A stretch of DNA of 64,000 nt from CAVRUD01 sp963849635 (GTDB lineage: Bacteria; Chloroflexota; Chloroflexia; Thermomicrobiales; UBA6265): NCBI GenBank assembly GCA_963849635.1, contig CAWKIA010000024.1, positions 124,001 to 188,000 on the forward strand, read 5' to 3'. Below are positions 1 through 8,179 of this stretch, piece by piece. Both the position numbers and the translations under genes were made by a program. The notes under the pieces were generated by a model. The model was not told the DNA's origin. It searched no databases and was given only the letters and a program-made list of their open reading frames with translations. How positions within the stretch are numbered: position 1 is the first letter of the stretch; each line of letters begins with the position of its first letter.

Positions 1-2069
1 TTATCCAGCGTCCGCCGGATGGCAAGCTCCTCTTCGAAAATGGCCCTGGCGCGCTCGGTATCGCCCCCGTCCGCTATCACCGCCCCGACCGCGTTCAGGG
101 CGGTCGCGATGCCGCTTGGGTCCCCCAACTCCCGGTAAACCGCCAGGCACTCCTCCCCGAGCGTCAGGGCGCGATCGAGATCACCGTTCGCCCAGGCGAG
201 TCCACTCGCCGCATCCAACGCGTTGGCCCGTACAGCCGGGTCGACGCCGGCGGCTCCCGAGAGCGCCCGATTGAGCCATTCCCGGCCTTCGCTGACGTAG
301 CCGCGAATGAACCAGAATCGCCAGAGTGCCGCCGCTATCCGCAGCATCCCCGTGGGATCGTGGGTGGCTGACCAGTCCATGGAGGCGCGTAGGTCCTCGT
401 GGGCATCTTCCAAACGTTGCAGCCAGATGTATTGATCGGCACCGGTGAGCTGGGGTGCGCTTCGTTCGGCCAGATCCAGAAAAAAACGTGCGTGACGTTG
501 ATGGGCATCGATCGCATCGGCGCTATCAGCAAGTTGTGCCAGGCCGTACTCGCGGATCGTTGCCAGCATCGCAAAGCGCAGTTCGCCGTCTGCCGTTTCC
601 AATTGACGGAGAAGGCTATGGTCGACCAGGCGAGCCAGCCCATCCAGCACGTCGAGGTCTGTATCGTCGTCGATAGCACTGCTCACTACCGCCTCGGCGG
701 TCTCGAGATCGAAGGCGGCGGCGAAGACTGAAAGGCGGCGAAAGAGCTGCTGCTCCGCGGGCTCCAGCAGGTCGTAGCTCCAGGCGATCGCATCCCGCAT
801 CGTTCGTTGCCGCTCGGGGAGGTCGAGGGCGCCGCCGGCAAGCACTTTGAGACGGTCGTCGAGGCGAGCAAGGAGGGCGGACGGGGGAAGCATCCTTACC
901 CGCGCGGCGGCCAATTCGATCGCCAGTGGGAGGCCGTCCAACCGCCGGCAGATCTCGGCCACCGCCACGGCGTTATCGGAGGTGACCGCGAAGCCAGCTC
1001 TGGCCGCGGCGGCCCGTTCCTGAAAGAGGGCCACAGCCGGGACCTGGAGCAGCGTCGCTACGGAGACCTGCCGACCTACGGAGGGTAGTGCCAGCGGCGC
1101 CACGGCGATCTCGCGCTCCGCGCGCAGGCGCAAGGGTGTCCGAGATGTCGCCAGGACTGTGAGACCCGGCGCGGCTGCCAGGAGATCCGCAATTGCTGGC
1201 CCGGCCGTGGTGATCTGTTCGAAGTTATCGAGGAGCAGGAGCAGTCGTTTGCCCTGGAAGAATGAAACCAGGCGGTCGCGCAAGGGACGGTCGCCTTCTT
1301 CGCGCACGTCCAGCACCCGCGCAATCGACGGGATCACAAGTCCGATGTCTCGGACCGGCGTGAGGTCGGTGTACCAGATGCCATCGGGAAATCCATGGCC
1401 GACCTTCGAGGCAACCTCGATCGCCAGGCGCGTCTTCCCCACCCCGCCGGGGCCGGACAAGGTCACCAGACGCGCCTCGCCTTGGAGCAGCATGTTCGTC
1501 ACGGTCGCTACATCGTCGGTACGTCCGACGATCGGGGTTGGTGGAGCAGGCAGGTTGCCCAGGAGCGTCACGTCCGGGAGCGTGGCAGTACCCACCGTCT
1601 CGGTTTGCACAACCGAGGGAGCGGCCTGCGTGGTCGGGCTGTTATGTCGAGCGTATGAGCCGGCCAGCGCCTCCAGCACGTCCTTTGTCCACGCATCGTT
1701 GGGACGGTCCAGGATCTCGACCCATTGTTGGCCCTGGAGGAAGTAGGCAACCGAATCCGGGAAATCCACACGCTCAAGGAGTAGCGGGAGGATCGGCCGA
1801 TCGCAATCCCAGGCGAGTTGCAGCTCCTGGCGGACGTTGCGGGAGCGCATCGAGGCGGTGGAGCAGAGTACGGCAACGACATTGCACGCACGGACGGCGG
1901 CGACGATCTCCCCCGCCCAGGCGGTGCCCCCGGCGATGCCACGGCGGTCGATCCAGACGGAAACGCCGGCCGCCGCGAGCGCATCGGCGATCGCGAGGGC
2001 GCGGTTCTGGTCCGCGCTGGCGTAGCTCAGAAAGACGTTGATCGCCTGCCCGCCAACTGCTGAGGACAT
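1..2069 (-). CDS. TIR domain / NB-ARC ATPase / TPR protein (partial, C-terminus beyond window)
   Basis: The frame is open from an ATG at 2069 down to the window edge, giving the first 689 residues. Residues ~10-120 form a TIR domain: N-V-F-L-S-Y near residues 11-16, a W-I-D-R-R segment near 39-43 and R-Q-E at 80-82, where bacterial TIR NADases have their glutamate. A linker follows, then an NB-ARC/STAND ATPase with GPGGVGKT (K212), LLLLDNFEQ and TSRTPLRL. A TIREYGLAQL segment near residue 501 leads into TPR-like helices. The body matches the AfsR/LuxR-type predicted ATPases common in Chloroflexota and Actinobacteria; here the N-terminal effector or adaptor is TIR. It could be a transcriptional regulator (if a LuxR HTH lies beyond the edge) or a STAND immune sensor. 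I see no frameshift across the reconstructed part. Confidence 0.85.
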   Translation of the reverse strand, partial: MSSAVGGQAINVFLSYASADQNRALAIADALAAAGVSVWIDRRGIAGGTAWAGEIVAAVRACNVVAVLCSTASMRSRNVRQELQLAWDCDRPILPLLLERVDFPDSVAYFLQGQQWVEILDRPNDAWTKDVLEALAGSYARHNSPTTQAAPSVVQTETVGTATLPDVTLLGNLPAPPTPIVGRTDDVATVTNMLLQGEARLVTLSGPGGVGKTRLAIEVASKVGHGFPDGIWYTDLTPVRDIGLVIPSIARVLDVREEGDRPLRDRLVSFFQGKRLLLLLDNFEQITTAGPAIADLLAAAPGLTVLATSRTPLRLRAEREIAVAPLALPSVGRQVSVATLLQVPAVALFQERAAAARAGFAVTSDNAVAVAEICRRLDGLPLAIELAAARVRMLPPSALLARLDDRLKVLAGGALDLPERQRTMRDAIAWSYDLLEPAEQQLFRRLSVFAAAFDLETAEAVVSSAIDDDTDLDVLDGLARLVDHSLLRQLETADGELRFAMLATIREYGLAQLADSADAIDAHQRHARFFLDLAERSAPQLTGADQYIWLQRLEDAHEDLRASMDWSATHDPTGMLRIAAALWRFWFIRGYVSEGREWLNRALSGAAGVDPAVRANALDAASGLAWANGDLDRALTLGEECLAVYRELGDPSGIATALNAVGAVIADGGDTERARAIFEEELAIRRTLD

Positions 2070-2313
2070 TGAGGAGGGCGAGGAACTCCGATCAGGAGAC
2101 GAGTCGGCCACAAAGCGATCCTACAATATCGAGGAGACCGGTGGATCCATCTTGGGGCGTTGCGGTCCGCCCGTCAACGTTACCTACCCGGTAAAAGTCG
2201 CCATCCCAGCCAGCCACGGGCGGTATGGACGCCTGACATCTCTCCCGAAGTGTTGTCGACAGTTGACGAGGACAAGGGTGCGTGCGTTGATACACGGCGT
2301 GAATGACCGTGCG

Positions 2314-2343
2314 AGCCACTCACCAGGAGTGGCTTTTCGTTTG
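2314..2343 (+). terminator. Intrinsic terminator-like hairpin ahead of the amidohydrolase gene
   Basis: AGCCACTC (2314-2321) pairs perfectly with GAGTGGCT (2327-2334) around a 5-base loop and is followed by TTTTCGTTT. No plus-strand gene lies upstream, since the neighbour on the left is transcribed leftward. The hairpin therefore either ends a short leader transcript (attenuation) or insulates the divergent region. A possible -35 TTGACG lies near 2261. Confidence 0.6.
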
Positions 2344-2372
2344 CGCGCTGGACGACAGCGTTGGGGGACGAC

Positions 2373-3596
2373 GTGAGCGTTGTTCTGACAGGTGGAACTC
2401 TGATCGACGGAACTGGTCGGACGGCCCAACCCGACGCGGCGGTCTGGATTGACGGGGAGCGGATCCGGGCGGTTGGTGCGGCGAAAGAGACGATTGCGCC
2501 TCCGGAAGTGCCCAGAGTCGATGTGACCGGCAAAACCATCATGCCGGGATTGATCGACTGTCACGACCATCTGGTCCACACCGGTATGGACCTGATCGAG
2601 CGGGCAGCGGCGCCGCTCAGCCTGACGATGATGCGGGTCGCGGAGAATCTGCGGGTTACGCTTGAGGCGGGGATCACGACTGTTCGTGATGCGGGTGGAT
2701 TGGACATCGGGTTCAAGATGGCGATTGAGGAAGGCATCATCCCCGGACCGCGCTTGATGCTCGGCCTGACGATCATCTCGCGCACGGGAGGCATCGACGA
2801 TCCCCGGCTCCGCTCCGGCGTTGACCTGGGCTGGCGGTTTCTGCCCGGCCTACCTTCGCCCGTGGCGGACGGGGTCGAGGAGTGCCGCAAGCGGGTGCGG
2901 GAGGTGCTACACGCCGGGGCGGATGTCGTGAAGTGCGCGAGCACGGGCGGTGTCAGTTCACGGACGCTGACGGCATTGGATGCGACCCTGACCCTGGCCG
3001 AGTTGCAGGTGATCGCCGATGAGGCCCATATGATGGGCAAACGGGCCTTTGTCCATGCCTACGGTGGGCAGGGGCTGGTCGACGCGGTTACGGCCGGGAT
3101 CGACTCGATCGAGCATGGGGCATTCTTGTGCGATCTGCCGGAGTCGATCGCGCGGATGGCAGACCAGGGCACCTTCCTGGTGCCGACCTTCATGATTATC
3201 GCGATGCACCGGGAGCGCGGCTCGCCGTGGGCCAAGCGCAAGGCGACGGAGATGGCCGACGCGCATAGGCGCAGCCTGGAGGCGGCGATGCGGGCCGGGA
3301 TTCCGGTGGCAATGGGGACAGACGCGGGTGGCTACGGACACGGCCACAACGCGGTGGAGCTGCGCCTGCTAGTTGAGGCCGGGATGACCCCAATGGAGGC
3401 GATCGTGGCCAGCACCGGTACGGCGGCGGCCTGCCTCGGGATGGAGGCGGAGATCGGCACGGTCGAGCCGGGCAAGCTGGCCGACCTGCTCGTGATCGAC
3501 GGCGATCCGCTGGCGGATATCGGCATCCTCGATTGCCAGGAGCGTATCTCGCTGGTGATGAAGGGCGGGGAGGAGGTCATCCGACGCGGGATGTGA
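2373..3596 (+). CDS. Metal-dependent amidohydrolase (imidazolonepropionase/prolidase-like)
   Basis: A 407-residue amidohydrolase-superfamily hydrolase, probably acting on a cyclic amide or dipeptide-like bond with a binuclear metal centre. The TIM-barrel metal ligands are visible in order: DCHDH (H64, H66), VVKCASTGG (K187, the likely carboxylated lysine), FVHAYG (H228), SIEHG (H248) and MGTDAGG (D317). The C-terminus has the usual EIGTVEPGKLADLLV strand typical of D-aminoacylase/prolidase-type members. I chose the GTG at 2373 because a GGGGG Shine-Dalgarno stretch lies 7 bases ahead; a TTG four codons upstream is also open. The gene stands alone, 31 bases after a terminator-like hairpin. The exact substrate cannot be read from sequence. 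Confidence 0.85.
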   Translation: MSVVLTGGTLIDGTGRTAQPDAAVWIDGERIRAVGAAKETIAPPEVPRVDVTGKTIMPGLIDCHDHLVHTGMDLIERAAAPLSLTMMRVAENLRVTLEAGITTVRDAGGLDIGFKMAIEEGIIPGPRLMLGLTIISRTGGIDDPRLRSGVDLGWRFLPGLPSPVADGVEECRKRVREVLHAGADVVKCASTGGVSSRTLTALDATLTLAELQVIADEAHMMGKRAFVHAYGGQGLVDAVTAGIDSIEHGAFLCDLPESIARMADQGTFLVPTFMIIAMHRERGSPWAKRKATEMADAHRRSLEAAMRAGIPVAMGTDAGGYGHGHNAVELRLLVEAGMTPMEAIVASTGTAAACLGMEAEIGTVEPGKLADLLVIDGDPLADIGILDCQERISLVMKGGEEVIRRGM

Positions 3597-3618
3597 TGAC
3601 GAGGGGGATCAACAAACG

Positions 3619-3763
3619 CTCGTCATCCTGAGCTTGCGAAGGATCTTGGCGCTTCAGCGCCTCCGTACTCGTTCCATACGGAGACGTCGCGGTCGGCGAC
3701 AATGGCCGTAAACGGCCAAGATTCCTTCCAGGACAGGCTCTTCGCTCCGCTCAGGATGACGAG
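3619..3763. repeat. Long hyphenated inverted repeat, GTCATCCTGAG type
   Basis: CTCGTCATCCTGAG at 3619-3632 is repeated in inverted orientation at 3750-3763 (CTCAGGATGACGAG). The interior keeps GCGAAGGATCTTGG on the left and CCAAGATTCCTTCC on the right, so pairing extends imperfectly inward. It fills the gap between two plus-strand genes. It resembles the perfect 28-base inverted repeat at 13369-13518, so both probably belong to one family of non-coding palindromic elements. Confidence 0.7.
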
Positions 3764-3804
3764 GGGGTCACGGCTCACGGCTAATGAAGGATAGGGAGAC
3801 GATC

Positions 3805-4617
3805 ATGGCGGAGTTTTCGGGCAAGGTCGCGGTGGTGTCGGGGGCGGCGTCCGGGATCAGCCGGGTGATCGCGGGGCGGTTTGCGGCGGCCGGGGCGAGT
3901 GTCGCGATCGTCGATCTGGACAAGGAGTGGGGTGACAAGGCAGCGGCGGAGATCTCGGCGGAGGGTGGACAAGCCATCTTCTGCCCGACCGATGTGCGGG
4001 ATGGCGCGCAGGTGAATGCCGCGGTCGATGCCGCCGCTGAGCGCTTTGGGCGGGTGGACATCCTGGTCCATGGGGCCGGGGTCGGGGTCCACAAGGAGAT
4101 CGTCGATCTCAGCGATGATGAGTGGGATCTGCAGATCGATGTGCAGTTGCGGGGGGCGTTCTTGCTCAGCCGGGCAGTTGGGCGGAAGCTGATCGATCAG
4201 GGTGAGGGCGGGCGGATCGTCTTCCTGGGTTCGACATCGGGAAACAATGCCCGGCCCAAGTCGGGGCCGCATGCGGCCTCGAAAGCGGCGGAGATCCAGC
4301 TGGCGCGGGTGCTTGCTCAGGAGTTGGGCCGGTACGGGATCACGGCGAATGTGGTCTCGCCGGGACTGACGGATATTTCCGGTATCTCGAAGTCGATTCA
4401 GCCGACGGAGTACCAGAAGATCTTCGTCCAGCAGGTGCCGCTTGGGCGGCTGGCGAGACCGGACGAGATCGCGGATGCGGTCCTCTTCTTCGCCTCGGAT
4501 GCGGCCCGGTTCGTGACCGGCGAGACGCTCTGCATCGATGGCGGCTACTCGGCGGGCAAGCTCTCGGTCAACGGGCCGCACGTTGCGCAGGCGTTTGGCC
4601 AGCTCGCCGACGAATAG
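3805..4617 (+). CDS. SDR-fold protein with non-canonical active site
   Basis: A 270-residue short-chain dehydrogenase/reductase fold. The nucleotide-binding loop reads SGAASGIS (residues ~13-20), VDLDKEW follows strand 2 and FCPTDVRD binds the adenine region. The classical tetrad Asn-Ser-Tyr-Lys is altered: the Ser (S143 in GSTSG) and Lys (K160) are present, but the Tyr position is His (H156 in HAASK) and the helix-4 Asn position is Gln (DVQLRG instead of DVNLRG). The C-terminus keeps DGGYSAGK. Start chosen at ATG 3805 with GGGAG at 3794; an in-frame ATG 21 bases earlier is possible. The second SDR at 42590 in this window has the normal YEASK. The protein may bind NAD(P) without classical dehydrogenase chemistry, or use a different general acid. 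Confidence 0.85.
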   Translation: MAEFSGKVAVVSGAASGISRVIAGRFAAAGASVAIVDLDKEWGDKAAAEISAEGGQAIFCPTDVRDGAQVNAAVDAAAERFGRVDILVHGAGVGVHKEIVDLSDDEWDLQIDVQLRGAFLLSRAVGRKLIDQGEGGRIVFLGSTSGNNARPKSGPHAASKAAEIQLARVLAQELGRYGITANVVSPGLTDISGISKSIQPTEYQKIFVQQVPLGRLARPDEIADAVLFFASDAARFVTGETLCIDGGYSAGKLSVNGPHVAQAFGQLADE

Positions 4618-4698
4618 CGATTTTGGATGCGGTGTAACCCTGGTCGGTCCGATCGCGTCCTCATAGATGTGGCGCGAGCGACGGCGGCCGGGGGCGTG

Positions 4699-5295
4699 AT
4701 GGTCGGGTTGGATCGCGATCGATCCGACGAAGTGACGGATGCGGAGGCTGAGGCCGCGCTGGTCGCGCGGGCAAAGGCCGACCGGCGTGCGTTTGCGCCC
4801 CTGTATGCCCGCTATCTCGGGTCGGTGCTGCGCTACTGCCAGCGCCGCATCGCCGACCGGGAGAGCGCCGAGGATGCGACCAGTCTGGTCTTTGCCCAGG
4901 CGATGGCGAACATCGCCTCCTGCCGCAACGATGCCTTTCGCGGTTGGCTCTTCTCGATCGCCCACAATGTGGTGGTCGATCACTACCGGCGGAGCCGGGC
5001 TTGTTCACCGCTGGAGGCCGCTCCGGAGTCGATCGATCCTGATCCGACGCCGGAGGAGGTGGCGCTGGCCGGGGAAGAGCGGGCGGCGCTGTGGGCGCAG
5101 CTTCGGCACCTGACGCCCGATCAGCGCCGGGTGGTCGAATTGCGTTTGGCCGGGTTCACCGGCGTTGAGATTGCCGAAGCGCTGGGTCTGAGCCACGGCG
5201 CGGTGAAGCTGCACCAGTTCCGGGCGATCCGGCGGTTGCGGGCAGTGATGGGTATTGAGTTGAACGACGACGATCGGGGACGGAGTACACGATGA
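4699..5295 (+). CDS. ECF-type RNA polymerase sigma factor
   Basis: A 198-residue sigma-70 family factor of the ECF group. Region 2 runs from ADRRAFAPLYARYL to the DHYRRS motif and includes GWLFSIAHNVVVDHY; region 4 contains LTPDQRRVVELRLAG and the helix-turn-helix VEIAEALGLSHGAVKLHQFRA. Starts are possible at 4627 and 4699; the later ATG matches where family members usually begin. Its TGA overlaps the ATG of the next gene (ATGA at 5292), whose product has one membrane helix, so the two are probably a sigma/anti-sigma-like pair. No promoter motif for it was recognised. Confidence 0.9.
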   Translation: MVGLDRDRSDEVTDAEAEAALVARAKADRRAFAPLYARYLGSVLRYCQRRIADRESAEDATSLVFAQAMANIASCRNDAFRGWLFSIAHNVVVDHYRRSRACSPLEAAPESIDPDPTPEEVALAGEERAALWAQLRHLTPDQRRVVELRLAGFTGVEIAEALGLSHGAVKLHQFRAIRRLRAVMGIELNDDDRGRSTR

Positions 5296-5747
5296 CCGAT
5301 GGTGAAGTGGCGTTCGGGGAACTCGATCGTCTCGATGCCGCGTGGGACGAGCTGAATCGCGGGCGGACCATCGACTCCGCCGAAATCAATGCGGTCAAGT
5401 CGCTGCACACGCTTGCGGATGTATCTCCCCAGATCAGTCGTCAGATCTGGGCGAATGCATCTACCCAGTCCAGGCTATTCGCGCATGGAGCGAGGCAGAA
5501 TGCCGCGACTCCGGGTGGCGGGGCGTTGCATCTTCTTGCTCCGGCAGCATCTGGTTGGGGCTGGGTGCCGGCCGGGGCGGTTGCGGTTGCCGCGTCAGTG
5601 GCCATCCTTGCCGGGATCCTGCTTGGCCAAAACAATGGGAATGGCGTCACAGCGACGCTTCCGAGCGCTGATGCATCGTCGGTTGTTGCGACGCTGCCGT
5701 CGAGCGCGCCCGCATGGGCAACGCCGGGCAGCATATCTGCTGACTGA
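5292..5747 (+). CDS. Putative membrane partner (anti-sigma-like) of the ECF sigma factor
   Basis: A 151-residue protein translationally coupled to the preceding sigma gene through an ATGA overlap. The N-terminal half is soluble (FGELDRLDAAWDELNRG), a single hydrophobic helix lies near residues 95-115 (VPAGAVAVAASVAILAGILL) and the C-terminus is short, Ser/Ala/Thr-rich and probably outside the membrane. No zinc-binding HxxxCxxC motif is present, so this is not a ZAS-type anti-sigma factor. The role as anti-sigma or membrane tether rests on coupling and topology only. Confidence 0.55.
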   Translation: MTDGEVAFGELDRLDAAWDELNRGRTIDSAEINAVKSLHTLADVSPQISRQIWANASTQSRLFAHGARQNAATPGGGALHLLAPAASGWGWVPAGAVAVAASVAILAGILLGQNNGNGVTATLPSADASSVVATLPSSAPAWATPGSISAD

Positions 5748-5758
5748 CAAACCTCCGT

Positions 5759-7390
5759 TTACGGTGTGAAGTCCCGGACGTAGGGAGCGCCCGAGAGCCA
5801 CGCCTGGCGGGCTTTGTCGCCGATGATCGTCCCGAAGGAGATCCGTTCGGGGCTGCCGGGGTCGGCGCCAGCGCGGAAGAGGTCGCTGCCGGGGATGGGG
5901 TACAGGGGTTGGTCGTCCTCGAAGCCGTCTGGTCCTTCCGGGAAGATCAGGCGAAGGATGCCGCGACGGAGAACGACCCGGAAGTTCGAGATCCAGGGGT
6001 TGTGGGAGCGGTAGTGCCCGGTGAACGTGTCCCATTCGGGCGGATAGGTTGGGATGGGGGTCGGGTCGAGGCCGGCGATGCTGAACCAGTCCCCGCCGTG
6101 GAAAAGGGCATCAAGATTGCCGTCGTCATCACGCTCGAAGCCGAAGACGAATCGGTCCCAGTCCGGATGATCACTCAGGAAGGCGTCGTCGTCGTAAGGG
6201 TGGAGCGGAATTGACTCGCCTTTGTGGTGGAGGACGAGCGCGGCGCCCTGGGCAGCGAATGTGAGTGACTCCGTGGATTGGTCGCCGGCGCGATAGAAGG
6301 TGCCGGAGATCTCCGTCGGGTTGCCATAGGCGATATCCGGCGGGGCCGGGAAGGGGGAGCCTGCCTGGGCGGCGCGGACGAGCGCAACGGTGTGGCGGGA
6401 GAGCAGGTAGGGGCTGCCGGGTCCGTTGACGAAGGCGACAGCGGCGATCCCGGCGTCGAGATCGGCCGTCAACCCGGCAGCGTAGCCAACCATCCCGCCG
6501 GTGTGGCCGATGATCGTGCGACCATCGATCTCGCGGACAATGATGCCGTACCCGTAGGCAAATCCATTCTCGTTCGTCGCGCCCGCGGAGATTCGGGAGT
6601 GGAAAAGCTCCTCTGGATAGAGCCGCCCGCCCGGGTAGGCGCCCCGGTTGAGGAGCATCCGGGCATAGGTCGCCATATCTCCGGCCGTTGCGGCGATGGC
6701 TCCGTCGGCGGTGTCCGTCTCTAGCCAGGTTGCTGGGACAAGGGGGTGGTTCGGGTGCATTGGTCGGTCGTCGTATTGGCCGCTGTAGCCGACTGCCAGG
6801 AGGGGGCGGTCCGCATTGATGATCGCCGCAGAGGAAGATGTCATGCCGAGGGGCGCCAAGATGCGAGCAGAATTGTTCTCGGCGGCGGTTTGGCCGGTGA
6901 CTGCCTCGATCACCAGGCCGAGCACCTTGTAGCCGCCGTTCGAGTAGTGGAAGCGCTCGCCGGGCGGCGTGCCAGCTCCGAGTTCGGCCAGCGTCAGGGC
7001 TTCGACGACGGCGTCCGGTGAGCCGTCCACGCCCGAGCTAATTCCGGCGGTGTGGGTGAGCAGATGATGCAAGGTGATCGGCGGAAAATCGCTTCGGATC
7101 TGGAACCAGGGCAGGTAGGTAGAGACTGGTGTGTGGAGATCGACCTTACCTTCGGCGGCGAGGGCGAGCAGGATATCGGCCGCGAAGCACTTGCCGATCG
7201 AGCCAATCTCGAACCGGGTCGCTTCCGTGACCGGAGTGTTGCTGGCGATCTCGGCGAGGCCATAGGTGCCGATGTGGAGGGTGTGATCGCGGTCCGTGAT
7301 CGCGAGGGCGAGGCCGGGAGTGCGATTGGCGGCCATCAGTTCGGCGACGAAGGCGTCGAGGGCGGCGATGGCGGGGGCGAGGTCGGTCAT
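5759..7390 (-). CDS. Serine hydrolase, class C beta-lactamase family
   Basis: A 543-residue member of the beta-lactamase/penicillin-binding esterase family. The active-site SxxK is SIGK (S64, K67), the second motif is YSN in HYSNGG, and the third is HTGG in the GHTGGMVGY segment, in the order expected for class C enzymes. About 170 extra C-terminal residues form a beta-rich domain seen in many environmental serine hydrolases. No signal peptide follows the chosen ATG at 7390, which has GGAGAG ahead; an upstream extension to 7483 is open but lacks family similarity. It is convergent with the sigma/anti-sigma pair. Substrate is unknown; it may be an esterase or D-aminopeptidase rather than a true beta-lactamase. 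Confidence 0.85.
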   Translation of the reverse strand: MTDLAPAIAALDAFVAELMAANRTPGLALAITDRDHTLHIGTYGLAEIASNTPVTEATRFEIGSIGKCFAADILLALAAEGKVDLHTPVSTYLPWFQIRSDFPPITLHHLLTHTAGISSGVDGSPDAVVEALTLAELGAGTPPGERFHYSNGGYKVLGLVIEAVTGQTAAENNSARILAPLGMTSSSAAIINADRPLLAVGYSGQYDDRPMHPNHPLVPATWLETDTADGAIAATAGDMATYARMLLNRGAYPGGRLYPEELFHSRISAGATNENGFAYGYGIIVREIDGRTIIGHTGGMVGYAAGLTADLDAGIAAVAFVNGPGSPYLLSRHTVALVRAAQAGSPFPAPPDIAYGNPTEISGTFYRAGDQSTESLTFAAQGAALVLHHKGESIPLHPYDDDAFLSDHPDWDRFVFGFERDDDGNLDALFHGGDWFSIAGLDPTPIPTYPPEWDTFTGHYRSHNPWISNFRVVLRRGILRLIFPEGPDGFEDDQPLYPIPGSDLFRAGADPGSPERISFGTIIGDKARQAWLSGAPYVRDFTP

Positions 7391-7588
7391 GGTGGGGACT
7401 CTCCGGCAGATATTGGGTTGAAACCCGGGGCGAATGGACGCGGCTTCTCCGGTGTTGCTCGGATTGTCGGACATCCTCACCAAGATCTGCTCATCCCTGA
7501 CCGATCTGACCGCCGGGTTGGCCGATACCCGGTGATATCATGCCGGTAGATGATGGTGTGTTCGACGATCTGGAAACTGAGTAGCAGG

Positions 7589-8140
7589 ATGGTGACGACC
7601 CGGCTCTCGACAGTGGAGGATCTCGCGCGGATGACCTCAGACGAGGCCGAACGCCACGAGCTGTACGCGGGCGTGCTCCGCGAGGTGGAGGCGATGGGCG
7701 GACGGCACGGGGAGATCGGATTCGAACTCATCGGGCCGCTGTACCTGTACCTGCGGACAAATCCCATCGGCCGGGTCTATACGGAAGCGACCCACCTCAT
7801 CATCTTGCGCGATCCCGATGTCGTGCTGATGCCGGATGTCGCCTTCGTCCGCGCCAACCGTCTGCCGCCGGTGGATGAGCGGGAGGGGTTCATGCCCCTG
7901 GCGCCGGATCTGGCAGTGGAGGTGCTCTCGCCGAGTAACCGCGCGCGAGAGATGGCCGAGAAGGTCGAGCTTTACCAGCGGGGCGGGGTGCACCTCGTGT
8001 GGGTGGTGCAGCCGCGGCGGCGGGCGGTAACGGTCTATCCGTTGGGCGGCGATCTCCGGACGCTGCACGAGACCGATAGCCTCGACGGCGGCGATGTGCT
8101 GCCTGGGTTCCGGCTGCCGGTCGCGGATCTCTTCCGTTAG
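7589..8140 (+). CDS. Uma2 family (DUF820) putative endonuclease
   Basis: A 184-residue protein with the restriction-endonuclease-like fold of the Uma2 family. Visible landmarks are LYAGVLREVEAMGGRHGEIG at the start of the fold, then VVLMPDVAFVR, then DLAVEVLSPSN with the Asp and Glu of the PD-(D/E)xK-like core, followed by KVELYQRGGVHLVWVV and the YPLGG tail. The family is abundant in cyanobacteria and Chloroflexota and its biological role is not settled. Start is ambiguous between ATG 7550 and ATG 7589; the latter precedes the usual N-terminal TVEDLARM helix. It stands alone between oppositely oriented genes. Confidence 0.85.
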   Translation: MVTTRLSTVEDLARMTSDEAERHELYAGVLREVEAMGGRHGEIGFELIGPLYLYLRTNPIGRVYTEATHLIILRDPDVVLMPDVAFVRANRLPPVDEREGFMPLAPDLAVEVLSPSNRAREMAEKVELYQRGGVHLVWVVQPRRRAVTVYPLGGDLRTLHETDSLDGGDVLPGFRLPVADLFR

Positions 8141-8179
8141 AGGGTGTGCAAACGGTCGCATCGTCCCCTTCCCGGTTTC

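Noticed and set aside
335..1984. Several open frames on both strands inside the left-edge region
   Set aside because: All are shadows of the TIR/NB-ARC/TPR frame, which reads without interruption from 2069 to the window edge with recognisable motifs.
5759..7390. True beta-lactamase resistance gene
   Set aside because: No signal peptide and a long C-terminal extension fit the broad serine-hydrolase family better than a periplasmic class C lactamase.
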